This document shows, in pieces, positions 27,244 to 36,202 of a DNA stretch of 64,000 bases (its first letter is position 1; each line of letters starts with the position of its first letter). This stretch comes from JADKFD01 sp050250665. Lineage in GTDB: Bacteria > Pseudomonadota > Gammaproteobacteria > Xanthomonadales > SZUA-5. Below the pieces are notes generated by a model, which was not told the DNA's origin, made no database searches, and saw only the letters and a program-made list of their open reading frames with translations. Position numbers and translations under genes: made by a program. The DNA lies in assembly GCA_050250665.1 (NCBI GenBank), contig JBFWOF010000011.1, forward strand, positions 1 to 64,000, in the 5' to 3' direction.

Positions 27244-30231
27244 ATGTTCCTTCGTCACTTGCTGCTACTCGCGGGTCTGACAGTTCCCAATCCGCTTGCG
27301 GCAGCGGGCGGAGATGCTGTGCTCTGGCGCAATACGCCCAGTTACTTGCAGGCGCCCAATGCATGTCTCTACTACGGCAATGTTGACCGAAATCGCTGCC
27401 CGGATCCGCATGGCTCATTGCTGATTGACGGAGCAACGCCTTTTCCAACACTGCTGACCCAGACCGGCGAGGCAGGTGGTCTGGCATGGGTTGAACCGGA
27501 TGGATCCGTTCGCTTGAACCTGGCTTCCCAGCGCTACATGGCACAGGCGCTGGCAGCCCGCGCGCTGAGCGATGGCAAGACTCTGATCGTGTCATCCGAT
27601 CTGTTGTCGGCCGGACACCCGGGCTATTCCCGTCCCCATACTGCCTTGCTCGATAGTGCAGGGAATCTGCTCTGGAATGTCCCGATGGGCGGCTTCCTGA
27701 GAATGAAGGACAGAGACAGTCTGTCCGGAAAGATCGAGGAATCACCCGCTAACGGATACCTCTACGCCGCAGTGTATGGGGATCAGTTGCGCATTCAGCG
27801 CCTACGACGAAGTGACGGACTGGTTGAGGCGCAAACGCGCTGGGACGGCATCGTCTCTTCGCCGAACAGCAGCAGCGAGAAGTCCAATGCGGCTAACGCG
27901 GGACGCCCCTTCGCCATGTGGGTCGGTCAGTCCGGGCTGAACGTCGTGACCCAGAACGTCTGGCTGCGATGGTCATCTGACCTTCAACCGCTATCCGCGG
28001 AAAACTGGGCTTCGCGATTGGCGGTCAACACCTCGGTTCGCACCTTCCTGGGCGGCGCGAATAGCGACAATGTTGTCCTGGTCACCATGGGCTCTGACGC
28101 CAGCTGTGGATTGCTCAAGCTGGGTCCGACCGGAGCGCCGATCTGGCAACTCTCCATCCCCGAATGCGCTCCTCAGCGGACGCTGGAACGTGACGGGGCC
28201 GGGCTACTGGTATTTTCCGGCGTGCTGACTGTGGGCGGGCCGAGCCTGTTTGTCGTGAATGAACTTTCCGGGACGCTGCAGCGCACGATTCCCCTGCCCT
28301 ACCGGGCCGTACGTCTGGCTGTGGCCGGTAACCGTGCTGCGTGTCTGGCGTCGGTGAGCGAATCCGGCAGCGCCGGACTGATCACGGGCGTAGATATTGA
28401 TTCCGGCAATCTGGCCTTTCAGCACGACTTTCCGTTCCTCTTCCAGTATCCGGAACCCTACTTCCCCGACGCAATGACGCCGCTGCTGAACACTGATGGA
28501 CAATCGGCGTTTGCCCTGCATTTTGGAAAGTACCCCTACCCGGCGCCGGGCCTCTTCGTGGCGCACAGCTTGGCGGCTTCGTCTGGCACTATCGTGGCTG
28601 AAACCACACCTGCGCCGTTGCTGCTACCCACAACCACCGGAATATTTGCCCCCAGCTCGGCAGGCGTGCTTCAAGGCACCAGGGATCCGACCGCTGATCC
28701 CCCGGCCTGGGATCTGTCATTTCGAAACACTCTGAGTGGAAGTGTCCTGTGGCAGCGAAGAATCGATTCGCAATGGGCCACCCTTTCGACGCCTTTGGCG
28801 TATGCCAGTCCCGCGGCGACCTTGCTGTTTTCCGCGCGGTTCCTCTCGGGCGGAGCCGCAGGCCATCGAGTTCGGCTGCAGAAGATCGATAACGCCACTG
28901 GTCTGGATATTTATGTCGATGAGCATGACTTTGCGGAGGCGCCGGTTGGCCCATTCTTGGCAACACAAACGCCGGAAGGCGCTGTCGTCTATTGGGGCAG
29001 TTATCCAACAACCGGCCTTCGGGTTCTCATGTTCAATCCACAAGGCCAGTTGCTTGCGGACCAGACGCGAACTGACCTGAATCGCATGTTCCGAACGGAC
29101 CAAGGTCGCGTTCTGGGAACTTTATTCGATCTCTATCGAGTAGACGCGGCCACCGGTGCATTGCGAACCATGGGCGCTGCGCCAGCGGGCAATCCACTGC
29201 TACCCAACTGGGTGGACGCCACTGACGGCAGCGAGGACCTTTGGACCGTGCGCTCCGTGGCGAACGGTAGCCAGACCCAGGTTCTGATCGACCGGCGTCG
29301 CCCGGATGTCGGGATTCTCTTTGAACAATCCCTGACCGTGGCAACCGCGCGTTCGGTCTTCCTGTTCGCCCAGACGCAGCTTCCAGATAGTGATCTAGTG
29401 TTCGAATTGCGCACATCGATGTATGAACCCAGCAATCATCAGCGCCGACTCGTTCGGATTGATGCGACCACGGGCAATATCGTCTGGGACCAAGTCGAGC
29501 CGCTCTCGCCGGGACTGAGTGCAGGCTGCCGCGCGCTTCTCAAGGGCGCCAACGGTGACCTGCTTTGCGCAGACACCACCTCGGTGCCGAGCTCAGGCAA
29601 CGCGCTGACGGACTGGGACCCGACCATGAGCTTCGTGCGGCGAATTGACCCATCGACCGGAATTCAGCGCGGAACCCACTGGATCGCTATTGAAACTGAA
29701 GCGTTTCGCGATGCATTTCTGACTGATGGTCCTACAAGCCGATCCTTCGACACCACCAACAATCTCGCTTTCGCCTATGTAGGCCCCATGCCGGGTGGGC
29801 ATGCCTTTGACGCTACCGAGGTAGGAGCGATTCGCCCGCCGCAAGAGTCCCCCGTCATCGGCGATGTTTCCGTGTCCGCCAGAGCTTTGAACGGCAATGT
29901 TGAGTTCGTGGTCAGCTCCACGGCCACGGTTCCGATCGCGGATATTGCCTTCGGCGTGGACGCATCGGACAGCGGCGCACTGGGACCCTTCAGCTGCGAC
30001 GCCGGTGTGCCGACGGCTGCCGACTTCAGGCCCTATGGCGCACGCGGAAGCGTATCCCTTCCTGCCGGAGGGAGCATCCGCTGCACCGCGATCTGGGCGT
30101 CGTCGTCACCCGTACCCCTGCGCAATGCGAGGGTCTTTGTCCGCCCCCCTTACGATTTTCTCGACACCGATGCCGGCAACAACTACGCCGAGGCCTTCGG
30201 TGATCGATTGCAGCGAGATGGATTCGAGTAG
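27244..30231 (+). CDS. Large exported beta-propeller-like protein with C-terminal D-G-F-E
   Basis: The 995-residue product has a signal peptide (MFLRHLLLLAGLTVPNPLAAA). It then has many strand-rich repeats of the PQQ/quinoprotein type, with segments such as DSAGNLLWNVPMGG, VDIDSGNLAFQHDFP, RIDATTGNIVWDQVEP. These suggest an eight-bladed or double propeller built from D-x-x-T/S-G-x-x-x-W units. Residues about 870-985 form an extra beta-sandwich-like domain (VSARALNGNVEFVVSSTATV). The chain ends LQRDGFE. No catalytic residues can be named; such proteins may bind surface partners. The codon use is slightly less GC-biased than that of the housekeeping genes. It is transcribed alone. Confidence 0.75.
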   Translation: MFLRHLLLLAGLTVPNPLAAAGGDAVLWRNTPSYLQAPNACLYYGNVDRNRCPDPHGSLLIDGATPFPTLLTQTGEAGGLAWVEPDGSVRLNLASQRYMAQALAARALSDGKTLIVSSDLLSAGHPGYSRPHTALLDSAGNLLWNVPMGGFLRMKDRDSLSGKIEESPANGYLYAAVYGDQLRIQRLRRSDGLVEAQTRWDGIVSSPNSSSEKSNAANAGRPFAMWVGQSGLNVVTQNVWLRWSSDLQPLSAENWASRLAVNTSVRTFLGGANSDNVVLVTMGSDASCGLLKLGPTGAPIWQLSIPECAPQRTLERDGAGLLVFSGVLTVGGPSLFVVNELSGTLQRTIPLPYRAVRLAVAGNRAACLASVSESGSAGLITGVDIDSGNLAFQHDFPFLFQYPEPYFPDAMTPLLNTDGQSAFALHFGKYPYPAPGLFVAHSLAASSGTIVAETTPAPLLLPTTTGIFAPSSAGVLQGTRDPTADPPAWDLSFRNTLSGSVLWQRRIDSQWATLSTPLAYASPAATLLFSARFLSGGAAGHRVRLQKIDNATGLDIYVDEHDFAEAPVGPFLATQTPEGAVVYWGSYPTTGLRVLMFNPQGQLLADQTRTDLNRMFRTDQGRVLGTLFDLYRVDAATGALRTMGAAPAGNPLLPNWVDATDGSEDLWTVRSVANGSQTQVLIDRRRPDVGILFEQSLTVATARSVFLFAQTQLPDSDLVFELRTSMYEPSNHQRRLVRIDATTGNIVWDQVEPLSPGLSAGCRALLKGANGDLLCADTTSVPSSGNALTDWDPTMSFVRRIDPSTGIQRGTHWIAIETEAFRDAFLTDGPTSRSFDTTNNLAFAYVGPMPGGHAFDATEVGAIRPPQESPVIGDVSVSARALNGNVEFVVSSTATVPIADIAFGVDASDSGALGPFSCDAGVPTAADFRPYGARGSVSLPAGGSIRCTAIWASSSPVPLRNARVFVRPPYDFLDTDAGNNYAEAFGDRLQRDGFE

Positions 30232-30510
30232 ACCGACCAGCCATTGGCATTCAATGCCTGCTGGCCTCACTGGCCAGCGGTATCAACCCGTCGCGCCCAC
30301 GGGTCATGATCAGCACAGACCAGGAAGCACTGCCAGGTGGCTGACGGACTGCGTTGCCGCCGTGGCAGCAGACCGAACATAAGCAATCCGATTCCGGCCG
30401 GTTCGCCAGCGGATCTTCATCTGCGATGATCCTTGCATGGGCGTTCTGTCCAGAGTGCGTCACGGCCAACGCAAAGGTGACGACAGCCCCCCAATAAAAG
30501 GGAACAGCGA
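30232..30510. other. Intergenic gap with doubtful minus-strand frame
   Basis: 279 bases. A minus-strand frame (30251-30628) has a hydrophobic stretch and a CLCSVCCHGG cysteine cluster, faintly like small DUF2946-type proteins, but it overlaps the N-terminal coding part of the next gene by 118 bases and has no good start, so it is not called. Confidence 0.3.
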
Positions 30511-30912
30511 GTGCCACAACCGGTGAATACAGACAGCTCCAGGGAGAACATCGCCGGGGTCGTGCTGTGGGCCCTGATCGCAGCACTCGTTGCCTGCCTG
30601 AATTTCCTGGTTGATCTGGGCCGGACACCCCGGGAGGTCGATCTACACCGGGCCATATCGGCCAGCATGCTCTACGCCTCCATTCCCTTTCTTGTGGCTG
30701 TCGGCTTTGCTTGGCTGCGGAAGCCGCGCTCGGCCAAATCCTTCTTCAGGATCGCGGCCGTGCTGTCGATGCTGTCCATTGTCTACATCGGATTCTCGGC
30801 GGCGCGTCCGCCGGAGTTCGAGGTACCCTGGACGGGATGGGCGGAGCAACCGTTGGAGGCACCGCCTTTGCCCGCCGATACGGTGGAGCCTGTCGAACTG
30901 CCATCGGATTAG
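30511..30912 (+). CDS. Small membrane protein of unknown function
   Basis: 133 residues with three predicted membrane helices: VVLWALIAALVACLNFLVD, LYASIPFLVAVGFAWL and FFRIAAVLSMLSIVYIGF. The C-terminal 30 residues are acidic and Pro-rich (PPLPADTVEPVELPSD) and probably face the periplasm. Start is GTG at 30511 with AAAGGGA upstream. No family was recognised. It stands alone. Confidence 0.65.
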   Translation: MPQPVNTDSSRENIAGVVLWALIAALVACLNFLVDLGRTPREVDLHRAISASMLYASIPFLVAVGFAWLRKPRSAKSFFRIAAVLSMLSIVYIGFSAARPPEFEVPWTGWAEQPLEAPPLPADTVEPVELPSD

Positions 30913-31133
30913 CAGACATCGGTGACCAACCACGCTTGCGCCCCACGCTGCAACCTGTCGTCTTTGCCGATGCACTCGACACGTCATCGCACTTGGAATG
31001 GGCTTGTGCACAGCGACTCTTGTGCCCCAGGAATTGCTTGATGGATCAGGCGCCATCGAATTCCTGGCCCCATCGCTGCCCTTGACCACTCCGCCATTTC
31101 AACGGCCTCTGAGCCACAAGCGAGGAAACTTCT

Positions 31134-31682
31134 GTGATCGCCAATCTGGTTCGGGGAACGCAACAGCAACTCGCCTTCGCCGCCTTGTGCGGCTGGTTGC
31201 TGATGAGCTCATCGCCGGCATGGGCCGGCGACATCCACAAGTGCGTGGATGAACAAGGCAGTGTGAGCTACTCCGACAAGCCCTGCTCGGGCACCGAAAC
31301 AGCCACCACCATGCCCGAGGTGCGCGGTTCGCCGGCAGATCTGCGCTGGCCCGCGTCGCAGGCCCCCAGCCCGGTGCAGGCGCAGTGCGCAGCCGACCGG
31401 CAGGCCATGCGCGAGAAGACCGTTCCTCTGAGCGAACTGGAGAAGGTCAAGAACCGCATCCAGGGATGTCTGCTTCTGGAGATGCAGGAACTGGAGCGCC
31501 AGGCCCAGGCAGACCGGAAAGCCGAGGCCGAAAAGCGCCAGGCAGAAATCGCGCGCATGAGCCCGAAATGCCAAGCGCGATGGCAAGAACTCATCGATCT
31601 GCAAGTGACCATGGAAACGCCCGACGAAATCAATCGCTACATCAAGCTCGGCGATATCTATCGGCGCAAATGCGAGAAGTGA
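31134..31682 (+). CDS. Exported DUF4124-domain protein
   Basis: A signal peptide (LAFAALCGWLLMSSSPAWAG) leads to IHKCVDEQGSVSYSDKPC, the DUF4124 motif with its paired Cys at residues about 36 and 50. The rest is an Ala/Glu/Lys/Arg-rich coiled-coil segment (LERQAQADRKAEAEKRQAE) and a short Cys-containing end. DUF4124 proteins are small periplasmic proteins of unknown role, common in gamma- and betaproteobacteria. Start is GTG at 31134 with AGGAAAC upstream. It ends beside repeat family A copy 3, which begins at its stop codon. Confidence 0.8.
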   Translation: MIANLVRGTQQQLAFAALCGWLLMSSSPAWAGDIHKCVDEQGSVSYSDKPCSGTETATTMPEVRGSPADLRWPASQAPSPVQAQCAADRQAMREKTVPLSELEKVKNRIQGCLLLEMQELERQAQADRKAEAEKRQAEIARMSPKCQARWQELIDLQVTMETPDEINRYIKLGDIYRRKCEK

Positions 31683-31815
31683 GCGGGCTCCGGATCTGGC
31701 TCGGAGCGGCTACCCGGAGGGACGCGCGCCTGCGCGGCCGCTGTTGATCTTCGATCAACTCAGAGCGGCGCCGCAGCGCGGCGCCCTCCGTTGCAGCCGC
31801 CGGCCGTGGCCAGAC
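31680..31815 (-). repeat. Dispersed intergenic repeat family A, copy 3 (inverted)
   Basis: Read on the minus strand, this segment has the family A core: GGAGGGCGCCGCGCTGCGGC, then GAAGATCAACAGCGGCCGCG and GCGCGC. The left, plus-strand end starts with GTGAGCGGGCTCCGGATCTGG, matching the outer end of copies 1 and 2. It begins at the stop codon of the DUF4124 gene. Confidence 0.7.
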
Positions 31816-31909
31816 ATCCGGACTCATCATGGCATCAGCGGAAACCGGCACGGCGGTCTGCGAAATCCAGCCGCTATTCTCGGAGCATTTACCGACCCGA
31901 GAAGCCAGG

Positions 31910-32419
31910 ATGCCCAGGAAGTCTGCCGCCAGAAAGCTGAGCTGGGGATGGGAGCTTGGGCCCAATCACTGGATGTCGGTGACCTTGCGTCCGAGCGGGT
32001 TGCGCTACATCGGCAGCGACTGGGCCAGCCAGTCGGGTGGCGACTACGCCGGCGGCTTCCAATCCCTGGCCGAATTCGACCGCGATGGCGGCCTGCAAGA
32101 GATGCCCGTCGCCGTCGCCACCGAAATCGCGCAGTACATCGCCGAGCTGCCGCGCGGACACGCCGTACGCATCGTCATTGTCGGCACCGCCCCTGCTGAA
32201 GTGCACTACACCATCGATGACGAGCCTTACCTGCGCAAGGCCGACGCAGTGCTCTTCGATGGCGCGCTCTGGGAAGGCCCGCACCAGATCAGCGGCATGA
32301 TGATCTTCCCGATCGCCAACAGCCGTCGCCGCCGCAAGCTCAAGTTCAAGCAGCACTTTGTGGTCGCCGCAGCCATGACACTGGAAATCCCGTCGTCAGT
32401 GACAGACACGACCGACTGA
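31910..32419 (+). CDS. Conserved-looking cytoplasmic protein of unknown function
   Basis: From the ATG at 31910 the product has 169 residues, starting MPRKSAARKLSWGWE. It has no signal peptide or membrane helix. The sequence alternates basic and hydrophobic segments (ATEIAQYIAELPRG, VRIVIVGTAPAEVHYTID) and ends Thr/Asp-rich. An upstream ATG at 31829 would add 27 residues unlike the rest. No family was recognised. It precedes the DUF2975 promoter by 31 bases and is probably a separate unit. Confidence 0.6.
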   Translation: MPRKSAARKLSWGWELGPNHWMSVTLRPSGLRYIGSDWASQSGGDYAGGFQSLAEFDRDGGLQEMPVAVATEIAQYIAELPRGHAVRIVIVGTAPAEVHYTIDDEPYLRKADAVLFDGALWEGPHQISGMMIFPIANSRRRRKLKFKQHFVVAAAMTLEIPSSVTDTTD

Positions 32420-32450
32420 GCAGCGGCCACGCACCAGCACGAACCGGCGC

Positions 32451-32492
32451 TTGACATTCTGTAAAACAGAAACACATTATCGTTTTACAGAA
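32451..32492 (+). promoter_or_regulatory. Sigma70-type promoter with embedded palindromic operator
   Basis: TTGACA at 32451-32456 and CATTAT at 32475-32480 are 18 bases apart, close to the sigma70 consensus. Two perfect inverted arms, TTCTGTAAAAC (32457-32467) and GTTTTACAGAA (32482-32492), lie in the spacer and over the start point. A dimer bound there would block RNA polymerase. The DUF2975 start follows ten bases later and the XRE regulator is the next gene, so autoregulation is the simplest reading. The AT-rich box stands out against the GC-rich surroundings. Confidence 0.8.
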
Positions 32493-32501
32493 ACTAATTC
32501 G

Positions 32502-33449
32502 ATGATCCTCATGGTCAAGCTCCCGATCCAGCATCAGCTGTTCATGCTCACGATGTACTACCCGGCGGCACTGTTCTGGCTGGTGCTGTTCGGCTCGGCG
32601 GTCAGCGGACACGGATTCTGGCACTGGTCGCTGGTGCCAGTGGCGATGTTGATCGCGCTGGCTGTGACATCGGGATCAGCGCAGCGCACGCCTTCATGGA
32701 CGTTCTTGAAGATCGGTGTCATCGGCCCGGCCATCTGCATGTCCGCAGTGTGGATGCTGCAGCTGATACTCGGCACCGAAGGAGTGCTGCCGAATCGAAG
32801 TAGCCAGCCCCTGGCACTGGTGCTGCTTGGCCTCTTCGCCAGCTTGAGCTGGCAGGCGCTGCGCCGCGATCAGTCTGCCGGCCCTGAGGCACGCCTGCAG
32901 CGACTGGGACGGGGACTCAGCCATCTGGCTCGCTTGGGACAGGCGGCGCTCATGATCTACGCGCTGTTGTTCCTGTTGCTGCTGTACGCAGCCGCAGCCG
33001 GAACGACGGGAAGCGCCGACAAGTTCGCGGCGCTGGCCGGCGCCACGCTGGCCCCTGACCCGGTGCGCACCACGCTGAACTGGGCCATCGCGCTGCTCCA
33101 TGCAGGCCACGGCTGGGTGGTCAGCATCGCCATGGGCAGTGTATTCGCGGTGCAATTGTGGACGCTGCAGCAATTGCACGCGCTCGGGCTGAGTCTGCTG
33201 CAAGCGGAGCCGCTGTCCGACCATGTGGCAGCGCGTTTGCGCGGAATGGTCTACGGAATCGTGGCCTTTGTGCTCGTCGATGCACTGCTGCCGGGACTGC
33301 TCGCCTGGCCATTGCTCGGCACCTTGCATTTGCGCTTCAGCATGGCTTCGGTATTCCTGGGCTGCTGCGGTGCCATCTGTCTGTATGCGATGGCCATCCT
33401 GATCGAAGAGGGTTCTCGTGCCGCCGCCGAGAACCGGGCCTTCATCTGA
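32502..33449 (+). CDS. DUF2975-like membrane protein
   Basis: The product (315 residues from 32502, three fewer from the ATG at 32511) has seven or eight hydrophobic helices arranged in two similar halves. The second half (LGQAALMIYALLFLLLLYA, then HGWVVSIAMGSVFAVQLWTL and GMVYGIVAFVLVDALL) fits the DUF2975 pattern of four helices. DUF2975 genes are often followed by a short YozG-like XRE regulator, exactly as here, where the next ATG comes one base after the stop. The family has no known function. Expression is probably set by the palindromic operator directly upstream. Confidence 0.68.
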   Translation: MILMVKLPIQHQLFMLTMYYPAALFWLVLFGSAVSGHGFWHWSLVPVAMLIALAVTSGSAQRTPSWTFLKIGVIGPAICMSAVWMLQLILGTEGVLPNRSSQPLALVLLGLFASLSWQALRRDQSAGPEARLQRLGRGLSHLARLGQAALMIYALLFLLLLYAAAAGTTGSADKFAALAGATLAPDPVRTTLNWAIALLHAGHGWVVSIAMGSVFAVQLWTLQQLHALGLSLLQAEPLSDHVAARLRGMVYGIVAFVLVDALLPGLLAWPLLGTLHLRFSMASVFLGCCGAICLYAMAILIEEGSRAAAENRAFI

Positions 33450-33450
33450 G

Positions 33451-33681
33451 ATGGCGATCATCGTCAATCTGGACGTCATGCTGGCCCTGCGCAAGATGCG
33501 CTCCAAAGACTTGGCCAGCACCATCGGCATCACCGAGGCCAACCTGTCCCTGCTGAAACAGGGTCACGTCAAAGGCGTGCGCTTCGATACGCTGGAGGCC
33601 ATCTGCCGAGCGCTCGAATGCCAACCCGGCGACCTGCTGGAATACCGCCCGGATGACAGCTCAGCCCCGCCAGCGAAGTGA
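33451..33681 (+). CDS. XRE/YozG-like helix-turn-helix regulator
   Basis: The 76-residue protein MAIIVNLDVMLALRKMRSKD carries one Cro/C1-type HTH: LASTIGITEANLSLLKQG is the recognition region, followed by RFDTLEAICRALECQPGDLLEY. This end is diagnostic of the YozG/HipB-like short regulators. The ATG at 33451 follows the DUF2975 stop by one base, so the genes are coupled. It is the likely protein for the palindrome at 32457-32492. A longer frame from 33418 lies inside the previous gene and was not used. Confidence 0.88.
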   Translation: MAIIVNLDVMLALRKMRSKDLASTIGITEANLSLLKQGHVKGVRFDTLEAICRALECQPGDLLEYRPDDSSAPPAK

Positions 33682-33710
33682 GACGGGGCAATCGTGTCAT
33701 TCGCGCAAAA

Positions 33711-33780
33711 CGGAACCCGCCCGCCACAGAAAGTCAGTCCTGGCGAGAAGATTGAGCAGGCGGATTCCGCCGTGGGAACC
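33711..33780. repeat. Repeat family E, short copy
   Basis: Contains AACCCGCCCGCCACAGA followed by GAGAAGATTGAGCAGGCGGA and TTCCGCCG, the first half of family E seen in full at 50542-50680. The second half with the GCCGCGCGGG hairpin is missing. The copy lies between the XRE gene and a large exported-protein gene. Confidence 0.6.
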
Positions 33781-33875
33781 TGAAGGCTGACAAAGGCCGA
33801 CCTGATCTCTGACCGGGTTGGAAAGACCAGACCTGTCCGGTATTGTATCAAAGTGCAAATTAACCGGAATGGCCT

Positions 33876-36131
33876 GTGAGAACTGCTGGATTTCTGCTCT
33901 TGTGTGCGCTGTCGCTGGACGCGTTTGCCCAGTATTCCTCGCAACAACTCGTAGCCCATTGGCCGGCGACGCCGAGGCCCATGCTGGGCCGTTCCCATGC
34001 CTTGCTGAGCGGACCAGGGTCCAACGAGTACCGGATCGTCAGCGCCAGTGGGACATTGCATCTGGCTAGAGGCAACTGGGGCGAGAGCCCTGAGCTTGCG
34101 AATCCCGAATCCAGCTTCGCCGTGTCTGCAGGTACCCGCACGATTGGAGTGGTTGCCGTCGATGGTTCGACGACGGTGCTGTCCAACTGCCGCTTGCTAC
34201 GTTACGACGCTGACTTTCGGCCTGTGTTCAGAACTGGTCCGCTGCAGCTGACCACCCTCCAGGACCCAGGTTGCCATGCCTTGGCCACGTCCGCCAGCGG
34301 CACCACCTACGTGCGCGACAGCGGCAATGGTGTGCTGGTGATCGACGCTGCCGGCGTGCAGCAAAATCCGCTACCCCTGCCCTTGCCTGGCGGAACTGAT
34401 CTGGACGCCTACGCCATGGTCACGGTCGGCGACCGTGTCGTGGTCGCCGGCAGCGCCAGCAACCAGCGCCCCTGGATAGGCCTCGCCAATGCAGCGGGGC
34501 AACTGCTCTGGAGTCATGTGATCGACACCCCCGACGGCATCGGTTGGTCGGCACGGCTGGCGAGCGAAGGCGGCGAAATCCACGCGCTGTTCGCAACGGC
34601 TGATCCCGGCGGTGCAAGGGTCCTGCTGCGGCGCTACGATGTCGATGGCAATGAACTGCCAACGGGACACCCCGATACCGTGGTTTCCGATTTTCCAGGC
34701 ACACGCCTGAGCGTGCGCGGCGGCAGTACAGTGATCAGTACCAACGATGGCCGTTTGTTGCGGTGGCGCACGGGACAGCCGGCACCTTCCCTGATCGAGG
34801 CGCCGGGTTCGACCAATTTCTATGGCTTCGACCTGGACGCTGCAGGGCGGATGTTTGCCATCGCCGAGCAACAAGTGCTTCGCTACGAGTCGGATGGCAG
34901 CCTCGGCGCCGTGATCAACACCGGCCCCACGCTGCGTCCGCTGCAGCTGGCCGCGATTGACGGCAACAAGATCGTCGTATCAGCCTGGCAGGACAATTTG
35001 GGGCAGCTGGGTATCGCCCAATTTGGCGCCGATCTGGCCCTGCAGCGCGTTGATCCTTTGATGGGTGTGCCCCAGGTCGCGCTCTCGCACTATGCAGAAA
35101 GCGGCGCGCAGCGCTACTTGATTGCCAGCGACTATGAAACCGAGGCCGGCCGCGTCAACTCGCTCTTGATCGCAACCGACGCCAAGGGTCGCGAGCTCTG
35201 GCGTCGGAACGGCGATTTCAGCATTCTGGCTGCCGATACCGATGGCGTGTGGACCATCCGCGACCAGACCGCAGTGCGTTTTGCTGCCACCGGCGAGGAG
35301 CTCGGAAGCCAGGACCTGACCGCATACGTGCAAGCGGGGCAGTTCCCGCGCCTGCATGCAGGGCAAGCGGGTGAGGCTTTCCTGGACAGCAACGTGGTGC
35401 CGGGGGCGCCGGGCGAATGTAGAGTGATCGTGGTGACCGTCGCGGGCCTCAATCCGCTGGCCAGCGGCCCCTGCGGTGGGCAACGTGCGGTCAGCCTCGA
35501 TGGCGAACTGTTGAAGATCTACCAGGGCGCGCTGGTGCGAACGCGCCGCGACGGAACGCAGCGTTACTCGGTGCCGCTGATAGACGGCGAGAGCAGCTTC
35601 TTGCCTCAGGCCGATGGTTCCGCCGTGCTGCTCGGGATGTCCAACTGGCGACTGATCTCGGCAACCGGCGAGGTGCGCTGGTTGCTGCCGCGCTCAACGG
35701 CACCGAATACGGTCGACGGGCTGTTTCTGGGTTCGGAGTTTGTCTATCGCGTGTTCGGGTCGGCGCCGGTCATGGTCAGCAAGCATCGACGGTCTGACGG
35801 TGTCCTCCTTGGCGAAACCCAGCTCGGCCACGTCGGCCCTGAGCTGTTGAACATTGGCGCTGGGCGGGTGGATGCGGAGGGTCGTCTGCTGCTGGTCGGC
35901 GAGGATCGGATCGACAATGACAACTGGGTACTCACCACGCATGTGGTCGAGGCCGATCTTTCGCTGCGCGTGCCGCAGGTTTGGGCGCGCGGTGCGAGCA
36001 ATGTACGTGGCGTCTGGAGCGACAATGGGGCCGTCTATGCGGCAATTGCTTCGCCGCTGGACAACCGCCAGACCCGACCCGCGATTATCCGTGCAGCTGG
36101 CGAAATCTGGGTCGACGGTTTCGAGGATTGA
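33876..36131 (+). CDS. Large exported beta-propeller-like protein with C-terminal D-G-F-E-D
   Basis: The 751-residue chain starts at a GTG (33876) with a clear signal peptide, MRTAGFLLLCALSLDAFA. It then has strand-rich units of about 45 residues with recurring Gly-rich turns, for example LARGNWGESPELANPESSF, LLWSHVIDTPDGIGWSARLA and RYDVDGNELPTG, in the style of quinoprotein or NHL-type propellers. The chain ends WVDGFED. The stop codon lies exactly at the breakpoint of a DUF393 gene remnant, so the gene looks newly inserted. No enzyme residues can be named. It is not clearly homologous in detail to the 995-residue protein at 27244, despite the shared end. Confidence 0.72.
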   Translation: MRTAGFLLLCALSLDAFAQYSSQQLVAHWPATPRPMLGRSHALLSGPGSNEYRIVSASGTLHLARGNWGESPELANPESSFAVSAGTRTIGVVAVDGSTTVLSNCRLLRYDADFRPVFRTGPLQLTTLQDPGCHALATSASGTTYVRDSGNGVLVIDAAGVQQNPLPLPLPGGTDLDAYAMVTVGDRVVVAGSASNQRPWIGLANAAGQLLWSHVIDTPDGIGWSARLASEGGEIHALFATADPGGARVLLRRYDVDGNELPTGHPDTVVSDFPGTRLSVRGGSTVISTNDGRLLRWRTGQPAPSLIEAPGSTNFYGFDLDAAGRMFAIAEQQVLRYESDGSLGAVINTGPTLRPLQLAAIDGNKIVVSAWQDNLGQLGIAQFGADLALQRVDPLMGVPQVALSHYAESGAQRYLIASDYETEAGRVNSLLIATDAKGRELWRRNGDFSILAADTDGVWTIRDQTAVRFAATGEELGSQDLTAYVQAGQFPRLHAGQAGEAFLDSNVVPGAPGECRVIVVTVAGLNPLASGPCGGQRAVSLDGELLKIYQGALVRTRRDGTQRYSVPLIDGESSFLPQADGSAVLLGMSNWRLISATGEVRWLLPRSTAPNTVDGLFLGSEFVYRVFGSAPVMVSKHRRSDGVLLGETQLGHVGPELLNIGAGRVDAEGRLLLVGEDRIDNDNWVLTTHVVEADLSLRVPQVWARGASNVRGVWSDNGAVYAAIASPLDNRQTRPAIIRAAGEIWVDGFED

Positions 36132-36189
36132 GCGGCCAGCTGGCATCGTAATAGACCTTCAGTGGCAAGCTCGCAGTCAACGTACTCAT
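36132..36189 (-). pseudogene. N-terminal remnant of a DUF393 gene
   Basis: An ATG at 36189 opens MSTLTASLPLKVYYDASWPL, which matches the start of the intact DUF393 protein at 22841-23314 (MSALTAAMPLTIYYDASCPL). The first motif Cys is changed to Trp, and similarity stops at the stop codon of the converging exported-protein gene. Only about 20 codons remain. It follows the 149-residue gene by 13 bases, in the order of an operon. Confidence 0.8.
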
Positions 36190-36202
36190 CTGTTCAGTGC
36201 TC

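Noticed and set aside
30251..30628. Minus-strand 125-codon frame with a cysteine cluster
   Set aside because: Overlaps the start of a better gene by 118 bases; the hydrophobic part is antisense to a membrane helix.
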